NCBI GenBank assembly: GCA_032718475.1 | Contig: JAUCBJ010007553.1 | Span: forward strand, 23,279 to 87,278 | From: Nemertoderma westbladi | Taxonomy: Eukaryota; Xenacoelomorpha; Nemertodermatida; Nemertodermatidae | DNA length: 64,000 nucleotides | Reading direction: 5' to 3' | In this document: one piece after another, positions 32,120 to 43,931 of the stretch | How positions within the stretch are numbered: the first letter of the stretch is position 1 | Layout: each line of letters starts with the position of its first letter | Made by a program: the position numbers and the translations under genes | The notes under the pieces: generated by a model | Database searches by the model: none | Told to the model about the DNA's origin: nothing | The model's input: only the letters and a program-made list of their open reading frames with translations

Positions 32120-35100
32120 CTACTAGGATCGGCATGCTGCATTGCAGCTGCATTTTTAAGAATGCTGTGCTGGCTTGTCAACAAAATTGCACCGCCACAA
32201 CTCCCTATCACCCATGACATTTGCTAGATCATCCGCATCTTTAAGGCCAGTGTCCTTTAAGATGCGTCTCAAGAAAGTCATGGGCTGTCCACCATGCTTA
32301 TTCACTCCATGAGGCTGCCAAAGTACAAGATTATGCACTGGCTGGTCCTCACGGCGAAAGCAATGTCCTGCAAAGCGGAGGCGATTTTGTTCTAGTGTCA
32401 AGCTTGGGGGAACCAATGAGACACTTCCAATGTTATATAGTGTCTGGTTGGAGATGTGTGCATTGTACTTGACACAATGTACCCGGCGTAGCATTCTTGT
32501 GAATGTGCCATCCAGAGATTTGGTGTCCTCAGCAGTTAGAGCCCAGCATGGACTCCCGTAGAGGAGTACTGGAACTACTGCTGCTCTAAATAATCGGACC
32601 TTAAGTTTCCGATTAATTCTAGGTGACTTCCAAATCCTGGAAAGCCTATTCAAGGCTGCCCATGCCTTTCCCTTACGTATTCGAAGGTCCTCACCTGACT
32701 TCCGGATCCATGATCCCAGGTAACAGAAGTCGTCCACATGCTCAAGCATACCATCCTTTGAGCTTATGCTCATCCGATCAGAGACTTGCTGAGGACTTTC
32801 AAAGTTAACTGTCAGAATTTTGGTCTTTCTGGAGTTAATAAAAAGACCAACACTAGAAGCAGCATGTTCTAATGAGCTGAGGAGCCGCTGGGCTCCCTCT
32901 AATGATTCTGAGAGTACTCCTAAGTCATCAGCAAAGTCTAGATCAGTTAGGTACTTGGCAGGATTTCCTCGACTTCTGGAGCCAGTAGGTGGAGTTATCA
33001 TCACCCCATCATCATTATGATGATCTAAGGACATGCGTAGAACATAGTCAACCACAATAATGAACAAGAATGGTGCAAGTGTGTCTCCTTGGAGGACGCC
33101 CCATAACACTTCAAATGGTTCTGTGTCACCGTCAACAGTAGACACAAATGTTGTCGAACCATCGTATACTGATCTGATTGCTGCAATAATTTCATCAGGA
33201 ATCCCATATAATGAAAGTATGCTGAACATACGTGAGCGAGAGACTGAATCAAAGGCCTTGAAGAAGTCAACAAAGATAACAGCCAGATGCCTGTCTTTCT
33301 TTTTTGATAACTCTTCAATTATCCTTCTAAGTGCCAAAATGGGCTCCATGGTCCCACGACCTTTACGGAACCCATTCTGATTTCCACGTAGCAGTCTCTC
33401 AATGGGATCCCTGATGCGATTTAATAGAATTCTATTGTATAGTTTTGCAGCAATCGAGATCAATGAGATTCCCCGAAAAGAACCATAGAGTGTTAGGTTG
33501 CCCTTCTTGGGAACTGGCACCAACTTATTTGTTTTCATTTCTTGTGGGACTCTTGTTGTACGGTACATGTCTACTATGATGGGATAGATGAGCTTTAAAC
33601 ACTCAGGTATTTTAAAGACCTCAGGGGGAACACCATCTACTCCACTGGCACGATTGGTCTTAATGCTCTTTGCAGCAGCCTTCACTTCTGCAAAGGAGAT
33701 ATCGCCAATGGGAATATCTGGGAGTACAGACTCAGACACTTTTACTTCTATAAAGTTATCAGGCAATACCCTGTCATTATTGAGGAGCTTTTCAAAGTGG
33801 GCTTTCCAACCATTGAGGCGATCGGCTGGTGATTCAGCCTTAACCTTGGTGGTTGGTTGGCTTTTCCGCCCAGTAAGCAGATTGATCGATTTCCATGCCT
33901 GGGATGATTGCCTGCTGTCGTCAGCATCATTGATGGCATCAACCTGTTGGTTTATTAGCTCCTGTAGATTAACAGAGTACTGCCTGTTCAGGGACCTAGA
34001 TGCAGCTTTAACTGCATTCTTGGCCGCTGTAGTCTGTTTGAGTCGGGACTCTTTCTGCGCCTTATGAAGGTCATTTCGGCACTTCTGAATTTTGTTGTCA
34101 GTCCAGGGGGCCCTTTTCCTGTTTCGAGGGTATACAGGAACTGTTTCTGCAGCTGCTAACTTAACTGCTTCTGTAAAGGCAGTATAGCCCTCACAGTGAT
34201 CTGCCGCCTCAGAGGCAAGAGCCTCATACCTGTTGCTCAGCTGTAGTGTGAAGCTGGATCTCACACTTGGCTGTTGCAACAGAGAGGACCAGTCATGCCG
34301 TGGCAAGGCAGATTTCGTTGTTCTGCTAGCACGCAGACTAAGTCTTACCTTGGCCACAATAAGGCGGTGATCACTGGAGAAGGGTCGAAGTGTAAATGCA
34401 TTACAGTCTTGTATAGAGCTCCTGTATTTCCTACGAAACAGAATATGGTCTATCTGGGACTTGTGACCACTGGGTCCACTATGAGTCCATAGCTTTCCAG
34501 TTCGCTTCTTGAACTGGGTTCCAGCCGAAAACAATCCATTTCCAGAGATAAAATCCTGAAGATGGACAGAATTTCGGTTAACACTATTGCTATAGACCCA
34601 GGGCGATGTAGGTGATTGATGCAGACTTGCATTAAAGTCTCCCAGGAATGTTAAGAATGCATGCTGATCCACTCCATCAGTTGCTGCTTGTAGATTGTGG
34701 TAGAAATTTTCCACCTCCTCTACAGGGGCAACACTAGTTGGAGAGTAGCACACAATCAGAACCACCTTAGGAAACTTCTTAGCCAGTCTTCCAGAACATG
34801 AGAAGTGGCAACGGATGATGCGGTTAGAGATTTGGTCTATTTTGTCCAATGCTGCATGTGCAGTTGGATTCATCAATAGACCAATTCCACCATTGCCACT
34901 ATCATCTGCTGACGCGAGGGCGAGTCGCCAACCGCCCCCCATGTCCTTAATCAGAACCTCATCAGTCTGTCCAGTCTGCATTCGGTGCTCTTGAACACCC
35001 ACTGCGCTAAGAGAAAGCTTATCTGCCAAGGCAGTCAGCTCACCTTGTCGCATTGGGGACCCGAGTGTTAGGGTGTTTACTGAGGCTAGTCTAGTGACTT

Positions 35101-35870
35101 GCCTCAGATTCACCAATGGCTTTGTTGGTCGGGGTGGAACATGAGAGTAGCCTCCAACTCCAGAATCCCTCTCCCCATCACAATCTGGCCTCCCTGGTGA
35201 CCCAGGGTTTGGGCCAGAAAGGTCATCAGGAAAGGGACTCAAAGAATTGTTGGCTGCTCTCTCTCCAGTAGGGGGTGAGACAGGCAGCCGGTCAGGAGTT
35301 AACTGACGCCTGTGAGGCCGATTGTGTCCGGTAATTCCACTGGCCTCTAGTGGCCGGACCTCCGCATTGCTAATGTAATCCATAGTGGGGGTTGGGGGGT
35401 GCTTTTTTGCCGAGTCAGCTCTCGGGGCAAATACCACACCCTGGTTTGCCATTCCACAGGGTGGGTGTCGCAATGGAGTCAGATATGAGGCCCATCACCC
35501 ATATCTACTCTGGCGTACATGACCCACCATTGGCTGTTGCAGCTCATCTGCTGGGTCATGCCCTGTACCCTTGCTGCCAGGTGCAGGTCGCAGTGAAGTG
35601 CCCTCAGAGTGGACATGAGAACACTCTACTCCTAACCAGCCATTGGTAGATCACCATCTGCCTGGTCAGGCCATATACCCCTGCAGCCAAGTATATGGGT
35701 CCTTAATCCAGGACCAAGGGCGTCCTTATCCCAGAACGAAGGGGGTCCTAGTTACAGGACCAGATTTGCCCTAGTAAGAGGGTCTATGCAGCTACAGGTG
35801 GCACCTCCTTTATGCTGCATGGAGGTGGCAAGTTTTCTTGATCAATGACCTAGAATACCTGACCTGACCT
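32120..35870 (-). mobile_element. Full-length RTE-like LINE, copy A (inserted in gypsy-2)
   Basis: The unit runs from AGGTCAGGTCAGG at its 5' end (35858-35870) to GATCCTAGTAG at the 3' end (about 32120), with the same ends visible in copies C and B respectively. It is 3.75 kb with one intact ORF, a 5' UTR of about 400 bp and a 3' tail of TAG repeats instead of poly(A). The insertion disrupts gypsy-2 between protease and RT. No long target duplication is visible. Confidence 0.88.
32156..35452 (-). CDS. LINE copy A endonuclease-reverse transcriptase (intact)
   Basis: The first ATG in the frame is at 35452, giving 1098 residues. A near-cognate TTG seven codons upstream also lies in frame. The Pro-rich N-terminus is followed by an AP-type endonuclease from about residue 125: TLTLGSPMRQGELTAL, VGVQEHRM, FLGDFNASL, QIDHILF and SSDHRLIVA. 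The RT follows: NRASGVDGVPPEVFK, LVPVPKKGNL, GISLISIAAKLYNRIL, GFRKGRGTME, VIFVDFFKAFDSV, GVLQGDTLAPFLF and LDFADDLGVLSES with the FADD catalytic box. A conserved C-terminal region (YLGSWIRKSGED, RLRFAGHC, LKDTGLKDADDL) completes it. I infer an RTE-related clade from its single ORF and motif set. Nothing looks disabled, so it may be active. Confidence 0.88.
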   Translation of the reverse strand: MANQGVVFAPRADSAKKHPPTPTMDYISNAEVRPLEASGITGHNRPHRRQLTPDRLPVSPPTGERAANNSLSPFPDDLSGPNPGSPGRPDCDGERDSGVGGYSHVPPRPTKPLVNLRQVTRLASVNTLTLGSPMRQGELTALADKLSLSAVGVQEHRMQTGQTDEVLIKDMGGGWRLALASADDSGNGGIGLLMNPTAHAALDKIDQISNRIIRCHFSCSGRLAKKFPKVVLIVCYSPTSVAPVEEVENFYHNLQAATDGVDQHAFLTFLGDFNASLHQSPTSPWVYSNSVNRNSVHLQDFISGNGLFSAGTQFKKRTGKLWTHSGPSGHKSQIDHILFRRKYRSSIQDCNAFTLRPFSSDHRLIVAKVRLSLRASRTTKSALPRHDWSSLLQQPSVRSSFTLQLSNRYEALASEAADHCEGYTAFTEAVKLAAAETVPVYPRNRKRAPWTDNKIQKCRNDLHKAQKESRLKQTTAAKNAVKAASRSLNRQYSVNLQELINQQVDAINDADDSRQSSQAWKSINLLTGRKSQPTTKVKAESPADRLNGWKAHFEKLLNNDRVLPDNFIEVKVSESVLPDIPIGDISFAEVKAAAKSIKTNRASGVDGVPPEVFKIPECLKLIYPIIVDMYRTTRVPQEMKTNKLVPVPKKGNLTLYGSFRGISLISIAAKLYNRILLNRIRDPIERLLRGNQNGFRKGRGTMEPILALRRIIEELSKKKDRHLAVIFVDFFKAFDSVSRSRMFSILSLYGIPDEIIAAIRSVYDGSTTFVSTVDGDTEPFEVLWGVLQGDTLAPFLFIIVVDYVLRMSLDHHNDDGVMITPPTGSRSRGNPAKYLTDLDFADDLGVLSESLEGAQRLLSSLEHAASSVGLFINSRKTKILTVNFESPQQVSDRMSISSKDGMLEHVDDFCYLGSWIRKSGEDLRIRKGKAWAALNRLSRIWKSPRINRKLKVRLFRAAVVPVLLYGSPCWALTAEDTKSLDGTFTRMLRRVHCVKYNAHISNQTLYNIGSVSLVPPSLTLEQNRLRFAGHCFRREDQPVHNLVLWQPHGVNKHGGQPMTFLRRILKDTGLKDADDLANVMGDRELWRCNFVDKPAQHS

Positions 35871-37729
35871 AAAGATTTCAATGTGAACCAAGGTATAATA
35901 AAAGTTGAGCCAACCTTTGTGACAACTGCAAGGACTTTTATATCAGTACCATAGTATTGAATATTGAGTGATATAATTCCACAAGCTTGAATTAATTGCT
36001 TGTTAGCGGCGTATATTTTCGGTATTATATCGGTATTTATTTCTGTTTCTAAGCCATTTTTCAAGAGGAGGTCATATGGAATAATTGGCGCATCAGCTCC
36101 TGTATCTGGCAGAGCATTGCATATGAAACTGTGATTATTTTGTCCCTTTACCATGATCCTGATATGGGGTGCGCTCCGAGCAATCATTTCAAGTGTCGGT
36201 GTTTTAGATACATCATGAGATATATGAATTACAGATCCAATAGGATTAATTGTATTATCTACTTTAGATTCGTGATCAATCCATGTATTAATAGTGTTTA
36301 CAAAGAATTCCTCCCCAATGGTTGAGTATTCTTCGTCGGGTACATATACCTGATGGGTCTGGTTTTTATATTGCGGTTGGTTGACATTTTTCTGAATATG
36401 TCGATTGTTTGTCGATGATGAATGTTTCGGGATGAATAAACAAACAGATTGGAAGTGACCATATTTATTGCACTTGGGACATTGGTGGTGGCTTGCTGGA
36501 CATCTGGATCTGTTGATTCGGTGCATCATTCCAACATTTTCACCGCACCAACAGCAAGCTGAGTTTGATCTGCTTGTTGTATTATTGCTTGTAGACTTGT
36601 TTGGGTAAATTTTGTTGAACTTTGGAGGGAGGGATTGCAATACTTGCAGTGCTTGAATAGAGTCATCATCTGACAATTTTGAGAGATGTGCCATCATGGA
36701 ATAATGTGCTTGTTCATAATCAATTTCAGTCGTTGAAACCTGCTGAGCAGAAGTGGAAATTGGGTTTGATAACGCACTAGTTTCAGTATCTCCTCGCTCA
36801 TGAGCAATGCATACGCTCCTAACATGTTTAACTGTGAGTTTTGTAGGTTGTAATGCAAACAGCTTCCTTTGTAATTCCATATTATTAATTCCGCACATCA
36901 TGCGGGTGACCAGATGGTTGTCTGCACAAGTGCAACCTGTTTCTGGTTCGGTTAACTCTTGTAAGCTAAGAAGGCGTTCGTAAAAGTTTTCAAAAGATTC
37001 GCCTGCTGTTTGGTGACATCTTTCGTAATCACAACGTCTCCTTGCTAAGCTGGATTTTTCTGTAAAATACTGTTCTATTTCAGTTAAAATTTGTTCTACT
37101 GGTTTTCGTGTGTTAATAGTTATGCCCATAGTAAATCTCAATTTTGTAATCATTTCACTTGATAGACATGCAAATAAATGACCAACCTGATCTCCTGGTT
37201 CCATGTGGCGCATATTGTTGATTCGATAATGGACAGAAAACTTGTCGTGCCATACCTTGAAAGATTGCAAAGATATTGAAGTACATAGTTCTTGTGGTTG
37301 ACTATTCCTGTCAATACGGAAATTCGAACCTGGACGAGGTCGCGTATCTGTGACGTCATGGTTTGCAGTAGAAGAGGTATTAGCGTTTGTTACTCGAGTA
37401 GACTCATGATACAGACGGGTAGCTAGTTTAATTGCTTTTCTGGATGTTAAAATTTTGGTTTGAAATTCGTCGATGCGAAGTGTATGTGTATCATCTTCAG
37501 CTGTGGGCTCAATTTCCTGGACAAGGAGATGAGCATTGAAATATCGCTCTATGGATGCACTGAATTCTTCTACCATGTTCTCCATTTCTTCGATGTCTTC
37601 AACTGTAATATTCTCTATATTTGAGTGGAGGTATTCATCGTGGGCCTTGTCAAGTCTTCCCAGTGCTTTTCCACAGTAGCCATAGTGTGCAGAACGAGAG
37701 TTCTTTAATTTATTTAATGTAGCATCCAT
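35871..37729 (-). pseudogene. gypsy-2 Gag-protease (intact frame, cut off from pol)
   Basis: ATG 37729 opens about 620 codons of element sequence. The N-terminus (KLKNSRSAHYGY) resembles that of gypsy-3, followed by a helical capsid-like region with SFKVWHDKFSVHYR and SLARRRCDYERCHQTAGE. The nucleocapsid carries CCWCG and SRCPASHHQC, then the CX2CX4HX4C knuckle CPKCNKYGHFQSVC. The retropepsin has LPDTGADAPIIPYDLL, with the catalytic Asp in DTG. The frame enters the LINE after FTLKSLG and ends 18 codons later, in LINE sequence, at 35810. Gag would assemble particles and the protease process them. Only the separation from pol makes this copy defective. Confidence 0.85.
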
Positions 37730-37826
37730 TGTGATTATAATAAAACATTCAATGAATTAAATAATGTATAAATAATATTTAATTAATTTTAATATAATTA
37801 AGTAAATTTGAATTGTTAGTTTTATT

Positions 37827-37843
37827 TTCCAATCGCAGCGCCA
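37827..37843 (-). promoter_or_regulatory. Primer-binding site of gypsy-2
   Basis: The minus strand reads CCGAACA (LTR end) followed by TGGCGCTGCGATTGGAA, about 100 bp upstream of the gag ATG. The first six bases match the site of gypsy-3, the rest does not. Confidence 0.6.
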
Positions 37844-38246
37844 TGTTCGGTTGAACATAAATCAATAAAATAATATTATATTATTTAGGACAAAATGCTT
37901 TGAATATATTTCTCAATGGATAGCTTGACATATATGTGAGACAATCCACCACCATTAATTAATATTACTAAAAACCTTCAGCTGAGTGCACTGTACAGAA
38001 TACAAACATAGAACTAAACACATAGTAATATGTGGCGTTGTTTATGCACACATATAATGAAGGTCCATATTAGATATTGAGTATACATCCAACTGTACAC
38101 AGTCTTAATGTGCATAAGTAAGAATCAATTAATAGTCTTCCCTGATAGGGCAGTGTGGCTGTGCACTAGAAGCCGGGGAATGAAAGTCTGCAATGTAGGG
38201 CCTACTGTAGGGCAAGGTTAGTCAGAACGGTCTACTAGTCACTTCT
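37844..38246. other. Probable gypsy-2 5' LTR and flank
   Basis: The 5' LTR should extend rightward from 37844. Its outer border cannot be fixed because the 3' LTR is missing and LINE copy B interrupts from 38260. No coding sequence is seen. Confidence 0.4.
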
Positions 38247-38259
38247 GTAGGTCATACAT

Positions 38260-41200
38260 GGTCTTTCCTGATTCCCTTTCCTGATGACCTTTCTGGCCCA
38301 AACCCTGGGTCAACAGGAAGGCCAGATTGTGATGGGGAGAGGGATTCTGGAGTTGGAGGCTACTCTCATGTTCCACCCCGACCAACAAAGCCATTGGTGA
38401 ATCTGAGGCAAGTCACAAGACTAGCCTCAGTAAACACCCTAACACTCGGGTCCCCAATGCGACAAGGTGAGCTGACTGCCTTGTCAGATAAGCTTTCTCT
38501 TAGCGCAGTGGGTGTTCAAGAGCACCGAATGCAGACTGGACAGACTGATGAGGTTCTGATTAAGGACATGGGGGGCGGTTGGCGACTCGCCCTCGCGTCA
38601 GCAGATGATAGTGGCAATGGTGGAATTGGTCTATTGATGAATCCAACTGCACATGCAGCATTGGACAAAATAGACCAAATCTCTAACCGCATCATCCGTT
38701 GCCACTTCTCATGTTCTGGAAGACTGGCTAAGAAGTTTCCTAAGGTGGTTCTGATTGTGTGCTACTCTCCAACTAGTGTTGCCCCTGTAGAGGAGGTGGA
38801 AAATTTCTACCACAATCTACAAGCAGCTACTGATGGAGTGGATCAGCATGCATTCTTAACATTCCTGGGAGACTTTAATGCAAGTCTGCATCAATCACCT
38901 ACATCGCCCTGGGTCTATAGCAATAGTGATAACCGAAATTCTGTCCATCTTCAGAATTTTATCTCTGGAAATGGATTGTTTTCGGCTGGAACCCAGTTCA
39001 AGAAGCGAACTGGAAAGCTATGGACTCATAGTGGACCCAGTGGTCGCAAGTCCCAGATAGACCATATTCTGTTTCGTAGGAAATACAGGAGCTCTATACA
39101 AGACTGTAATGCATTTACACTTCGACCCTTCTCCAGTGATCACCGCCTTATTGTGGCCAAGGTAAGACTTAGTCTGCGTGCTAGCAGAACAACGAAATCT
39201 GCCTTGCCGCGGCATGACTGGTCCTCTCTGTTGCAACAGCCAAGTGTGAGATCCAGCTTCACACTACAGCTGAGCAACAGGTATGAGGCTCTTGCCTCTG
39301 AGGCGGCAGATCACTGTGAGGGCTATACTGCCTTTACAGAAGCAGTTAAGTTAGCAGCTGCAGAAACAGTTCCTGTATACCCTCGAAACAGAAAAAGGGC
39401 CCCCTGGACTGACAACAAAATTCAGAATTGCCGAAATGACCTTCATAAGGCGCAGAAAGAGTCACGACTCAAACAGACTACAACAGCCAAGAATGCAGTT
39501 AAGGCTGCATCTAGGTCCCTGAACAGGCAGTACTCTGCTAATCTACAGGAGATAATAAACCAACAGGTTGATGCCATCAATGATGCTGATGACAGCAGGC
39601 AATCATCCCAGGCATGGAAATCGATCAATCTGCTTACTGGGCGGAAAAGCCAACCAACCACCAAGGTTAAGGCTGAATCACCAGCCGATCGCCTCAATGG
39701 TTGGAAAGCCCACTTTGAAAAGCTCCTCAATAATGACAGGGTATTGCCTGATAACTTTATAGAAGTAAAAGTGTCTGAGTCTGTACTCCCAGATATTCCC
39801 ATTGGCGATATCTCCTTTGCAGAAGTGAAGGCTGCTGCAAAGAGCATTAAGACCAATCGTGCCAGTGGAGTAGATGGTGTTCCCCCTGAGGTCTTTAAAA
39901 TACCTGAGTGTTTAAAGCTCATCTATCCCATCATAGTAGACATGTACCGAACAACAAGAGTCCCACAAGAAATGAAAACAAATAAGTTGGTGCCAGTTCC
40001 CAAGAAGGGCAACCTAACACTCTATGGTTCTTTTCGGGGAATCTCATTGATCTCGATTGCTGCAAAGCTATATAATAGGATTCTATTAAATCGCATCAGG
40101 GATCCCATTGAGAGACTGCTCCGTGGAAATCAGAATGGGTTCCGTAAAGGTCGTGGGACCATGGAGCCCATTTTGGCACTTAGAAGGATAATTGAAGAGT
40201 TATCAAAAAAGAAAGACAGGCATCTGGCTGTTATCTTTGTTGACTTCTTCAAGGCCTTTGATTCAGTCTCTCGCTCACGTATGTTCAGCATACTTTCATT
40301 ATATGGGATTCCTGATGAAATTATTGCAGCAATCAGATCAGTATATGATGGTTCGACAACATTTGTGTCTACTGTTGACGGTGACACAGAACCATTTGAA
40401 GTGTTATGGGGCGTCCTCCAAGGAGACACACTTGCACCATTCGTGTTCATTATTGTGGTTGACTATGTTCTACGCATGTCCTTAGATCATTATAATGATG
40501 ATGGGGTGATGATAACTCCACCTACTGGCTCCAGAAGTCGAGGAAATCCTGCCAAGTACCTAACTGATCTAGACTTTGCTGATGACTTAGGAGTACTCTC
40601 AGAATCATTAGAGGGAGCCCAACGGCTCCTCAGCTCATTAGAACATGCTGCTTCTAGTGTTGGTCTTTTTATTAACTCCAGAAAGACCAAAATTCTGACA
40701 GTTAACTTTGAAAGTCCTCAAAAAGCCTGTGATCGGATGAGCATAAGCTCAAAGGATGGTATGCTTGAGCATGTGGACGACTTCTGTTACCTGGGATCAT
40801 GGATCCGGAAGTCAGGTGAGGACCTTCGAATACGTAAGGGAAAGGCATGGGCAGCCTTGAATAGGCTTTCCAGGATTTGGAAGTCACCGAGAATTAATCG
40901 GAAACTTAAGGTCCGATTATTTAGAGCAGCAGTAGTTCCAGTACTCCTCTACGGGAGTCCATGCTGGGCTCTAACTGCTGAGGACACCAAATCTCTGGAT
41001 GGCACATTCACAAGAATGCTACGCCGGGTTCATTGTGTCAAGTACAATGCACACATCTCCAACCAGACACTATATAACATTGGAGGTGTCTCATTGGTTC
41101 CCCCAAGCTTGACACTAGAACAAAATCGCCTCCGCTTTGCAGGACATTGCTTTCGCCGTGAGGACCAGCCAGTGCATAATCTTGTACTTTGGCAGCCTCA

Positions 41201-41398
41201 TGGAGTGAATAAGCATGGTGGACAGCCCATGACTTTCTTGAGACGCATCTTAAAGGACACTGGCCTTAAAGATGCGGATGATCTAGCAAATGTCATGGGT
41301 GATAGGGAGTTGTGGCGGTGCAATTTTGTTGACAAGCCGGCACAGCATTCTTAAAAATGCAGCTGCAATGCAGCATGCCGATCCTAGTAGTAGTAGTA
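38260..41398 (+). mobile_element. RTE-like LINE, copy B (5'-truncated)
   Basis: Flanked by GTAGGTCATACAT at 38247-38259 and 41399-41411, a 13-bp duplication whose first three bases may belong to the TAG tail. It starts inside the coding region and ends in GATCC followed by five TAG units. Typical product of target-primed reverse transcription with 5' truncation. Confidence 0.92.
38272..41354 (+). pseudogene. LINE copy B endonuclease-RT lacking its N-terminus
   Basis: The frame is open from the truncation point to the stop at 41354. From 38394 onward its 986 residues differ from copy A at about 14 positions, so both are young. It retains the full endonuclease and RT, including FADD and the C-terminal block. 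The truncation removes the native start and the Pro-rich first about 80 residues. The next in-frame ATG (MRQGELTAL) lies inside the endonuclease. The coding region is undamaged but probably cannot be expressed normally. Confidence 0.88.
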
Positions 41399-42688
41399 GT
41401 AGGTCATACATAATAATTGGTCAACCGTGTACCTGTCATCAATGTCATTGTACTTCATGCCCAATTCCAGGCTGACATTCAGCCATTTGTGATGATTTTC
41501 ATAGTTAATTACCCTACTGACTACAGTGCCTGCTGTAGGCCTACTATCTAGGAAGGGCAGTCAGTAAACAGTATATGATTTCAGCATGCTGATGGGTATT
41601 TTTAATGAAATTTGAAGCTGGTACACTTTCTCATGATACACTGTACCAGACCAAATTAGATACATGTTCACATTCAATAACCGGGTTATAAACCCATTTC
41701 TGTGAATTTATTTCACTGCAGTACAAAATTACAATACTGGAGATCAACCTTCCCGCTTTCAGAGTGGGTTTTGCTATATCATGGTCATGGCCTATGATAA
41801 CAGGAAGGTAACATATAAGTTCATCAGTTATATCTATACATATGTATGTATATCATACATCCCTCTATATACACACACATGTTCATTCATATCATTGGTC
41901 TTAAAATATTGATGAATAAAAAATATTCCCAATAATGTATGAGGTATGGTTGGAAATAAAAAAATACTGTATGCATAATTATTACGCCTCCAACCCACTT
42001 TATACCGTGTACAGTACTGTGGGACCATGGACTCCGTATCTGGTATGCTTACTGACTCAGCTTACCTTTGTATAGTACCGGTACCGGTACCGGTAGTGTA
42101 GTGTAATTTAGTTGTTTTGAATTGTGATATAAGCAGTATAGGCACTACCTACTGGGTAGTAATGGAGTAATCGTATTATATTTCTCTGTTTGTGACATTA
42201 CTGAATTCTATAGTTTTATCAGGTGCAACATAGTAAAGGTATTATCTGATATACGAGTATGAGGTAGATATTATTTGTTGTTGTTGTTTTTTAGTAAATA
42301 TACAGTACAGTAGTACAAGATAACAATAGCAGTAAGCAAGACGCTATTAACCCATAAGTTCCATTCTACAGTAGTTTAGTGTATGTGTGCTCATACAGTA
42401 GTGTTTTCGGTGTTGGATTTTAACTTTATCGACCAATTAATTATATGAATTTGTGCTACGAAATTAAATATTAATATAAATTGGTTATATCGCTGGAGGT
42501 GTAGTTGAAAAAAAATCTATTTAATTTTTTGTACCTCAGAAATATCAAATCAAATTCTAACTAATACAAAACACAGTATACGGATAAGTAAATTTATCAT
42601 TAATTCTCGCTTTTTGTTTACACATTGCTGGAGCAACAAACCAGTATTATATCCCTATAATCCTGGTTTTTCGAGGTAATATTTTAGA

Positions 42689-42810
42689 GGTGGACATACG
42701 GATATATTCACCTGAAGCAAAATAAACCGTATAACTACCGAGGCCGAAGGCCGCGGTAGTTATACAATGTGTTTTTGCTGAGGGTGAATATATCCGTATA
42801 TCCATCCACC
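42689..42810. repeat. Imperfect 122-bp hairpin
   Basis: Arms GGTGGACATACGGATATATTC...TAACTACCG and the matching complement meet at GGCCGAAGGCC (42742-42752). The pairing is imperfect but spans the whole segment. It has the look of a small foldback or MITE. Confidence 0.7.
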
Positions 42811-42828
42811 ACTAAACAATAATAATAT

Positions 42829-43832
42829 GTTTATCACTTACTTCGAACTTTCTGTAGTTATTAAACTTTTTGGTATCACTTGGACTGCCCAGTGCCCAGG
42901 CCTACCCGAAACCTAAGATTTCAATCATATCAAATCGTAATTTTCCTTGATTTTTTTTATTGATTAATGTTGAACATTATTATTAGTGACTAATTTTCGT
43001 TTAGGTTAGCTAGTATTCTTTATGTTATCTAGTGTTTTTTTAAAAGGTAGATAGAGTTTTTGAGAAAAAACAATGAAATAAGTGTTTTTCTATTGTTTAC
43101 TGTTTAGCGACATTAGTAGCTATTTTTTCTGTTGTTAGCTAGTCATTATAAGTTTCATTATTGTTTTGTTCAGAAATGGAAAAAAGGAAACACGTCACCT
43201 TGTTTTCAACCATAGCTATAAGTACGTTTTAATCTATTTGACCTCATCTCATTTTTCCCATTTCTGAACAAAACCATAATATTATTACATCATTAATTAA
43301 TTACAGTTACATTAACAGCTCAACACCAATTCATTTAATTACCTGTTTCAGGCACCGTTTTAGAATTAATTAACAAATAAACTGCCTCTGTATCCTTTGT
43401 TATAAGAGGAAACTCCAACAGGCTTATAGTTAATTATAAATACAGTACTAGGCCTACTGTAAGTCATTATCGCTAACTTCAAACCCTTAGAAAAATATAA
43501 AGAAATGCCCGAAAACCCCGAAATTCCCACTAGCTAATAAAGGCTTAGCATACAAAATAATAGCTAAATAATAATTCGGAGCAATTTTTAATAAATTATA
43601 GGCGTAAAGGTAATATTTTGGATAACAGTAACGATTTTACCGTATCGCATTATTCTGCATAAATTGCTGAAATTTTATTGAATTATACATTTTATTCTAG
43701 AATGTTTCTGCTTAAAAAACAACAGTGAATTTTTGATGTGAATAATATACACTTTTCCAGGTGAATATACGAAGTTATTCACTTCTAATTGACCAATAGG
43801 AGTACAGAGAATGTGAGAAGTAAGTGATAAAC
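42829..43832. mobile_element. MITE-like element with 16-bp perfect terminal inverted repeats
   Basis: GTTTATCACTTACTTC at 42829-42844 is repeated exactly as its complement at 43817-43832, enclosing 1.0 kb of AT-rich non-coding DNA. No clear target duplication is visible at the ends, so the true borders may differ. Confidence 0.45.
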
Positions 43833-43931
43833 TCCAAACATAAATTAATTTCTAAAAATATTATTTTTAAAGTCAATGTCGTATTCTAGAATATTATTCA
43901 TATGGGTCAATGTCAACCATATTGACATTTC

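Larger units (their letters stand above)
29233..37843 (-). mobile_element. Ty3/gypsy retrotransposon (gypsy-2), split by a LINE, 3' LTR missing
   Basis: Minus-strand order: end of 5' LTR at 37844, primer-binding site, gag-protease (35871-37729), LINE insertion (32120-35870), RT-RNase H-integrase (29794-32119), then a frameshifted integrase tail to 29233. Removing the 3751-bp LINE puts gag-protease and pol in one frame, as in gypsy-3, so the element was once a single gag-pol ORF. No polypurine tract or 3' LTR follows 29233; a LINE fragment abuts instead. Confidence 0.85.
41412..43931. other. Non-coding interval with hairpin and inverted-repeat elements
   Basis: 2.5 kb without a supported gene. 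Besides the two inverted-repeat features listed, it holds GTACCGGTACCGGTACCGGTA near 42077 and a short hairpin at about 43160-43275 formed by TTGTTTTGTTCAGAAATGG and its near complement. Confidence 0.6.

Noticed and set aside
33588..34067. Plus-strand frames antisense to the LINE ORF
   Set aside because: They are complements of the intact endonuclease-RT frame and recur identically opposite copy B.
43760..43780. 13-bp exact match to a loxP arm (TATACGAAGTTAT)
   Set aside because: Only one half-site is present; the second arm and spacer do not match and there is no recombinase context. Chance.
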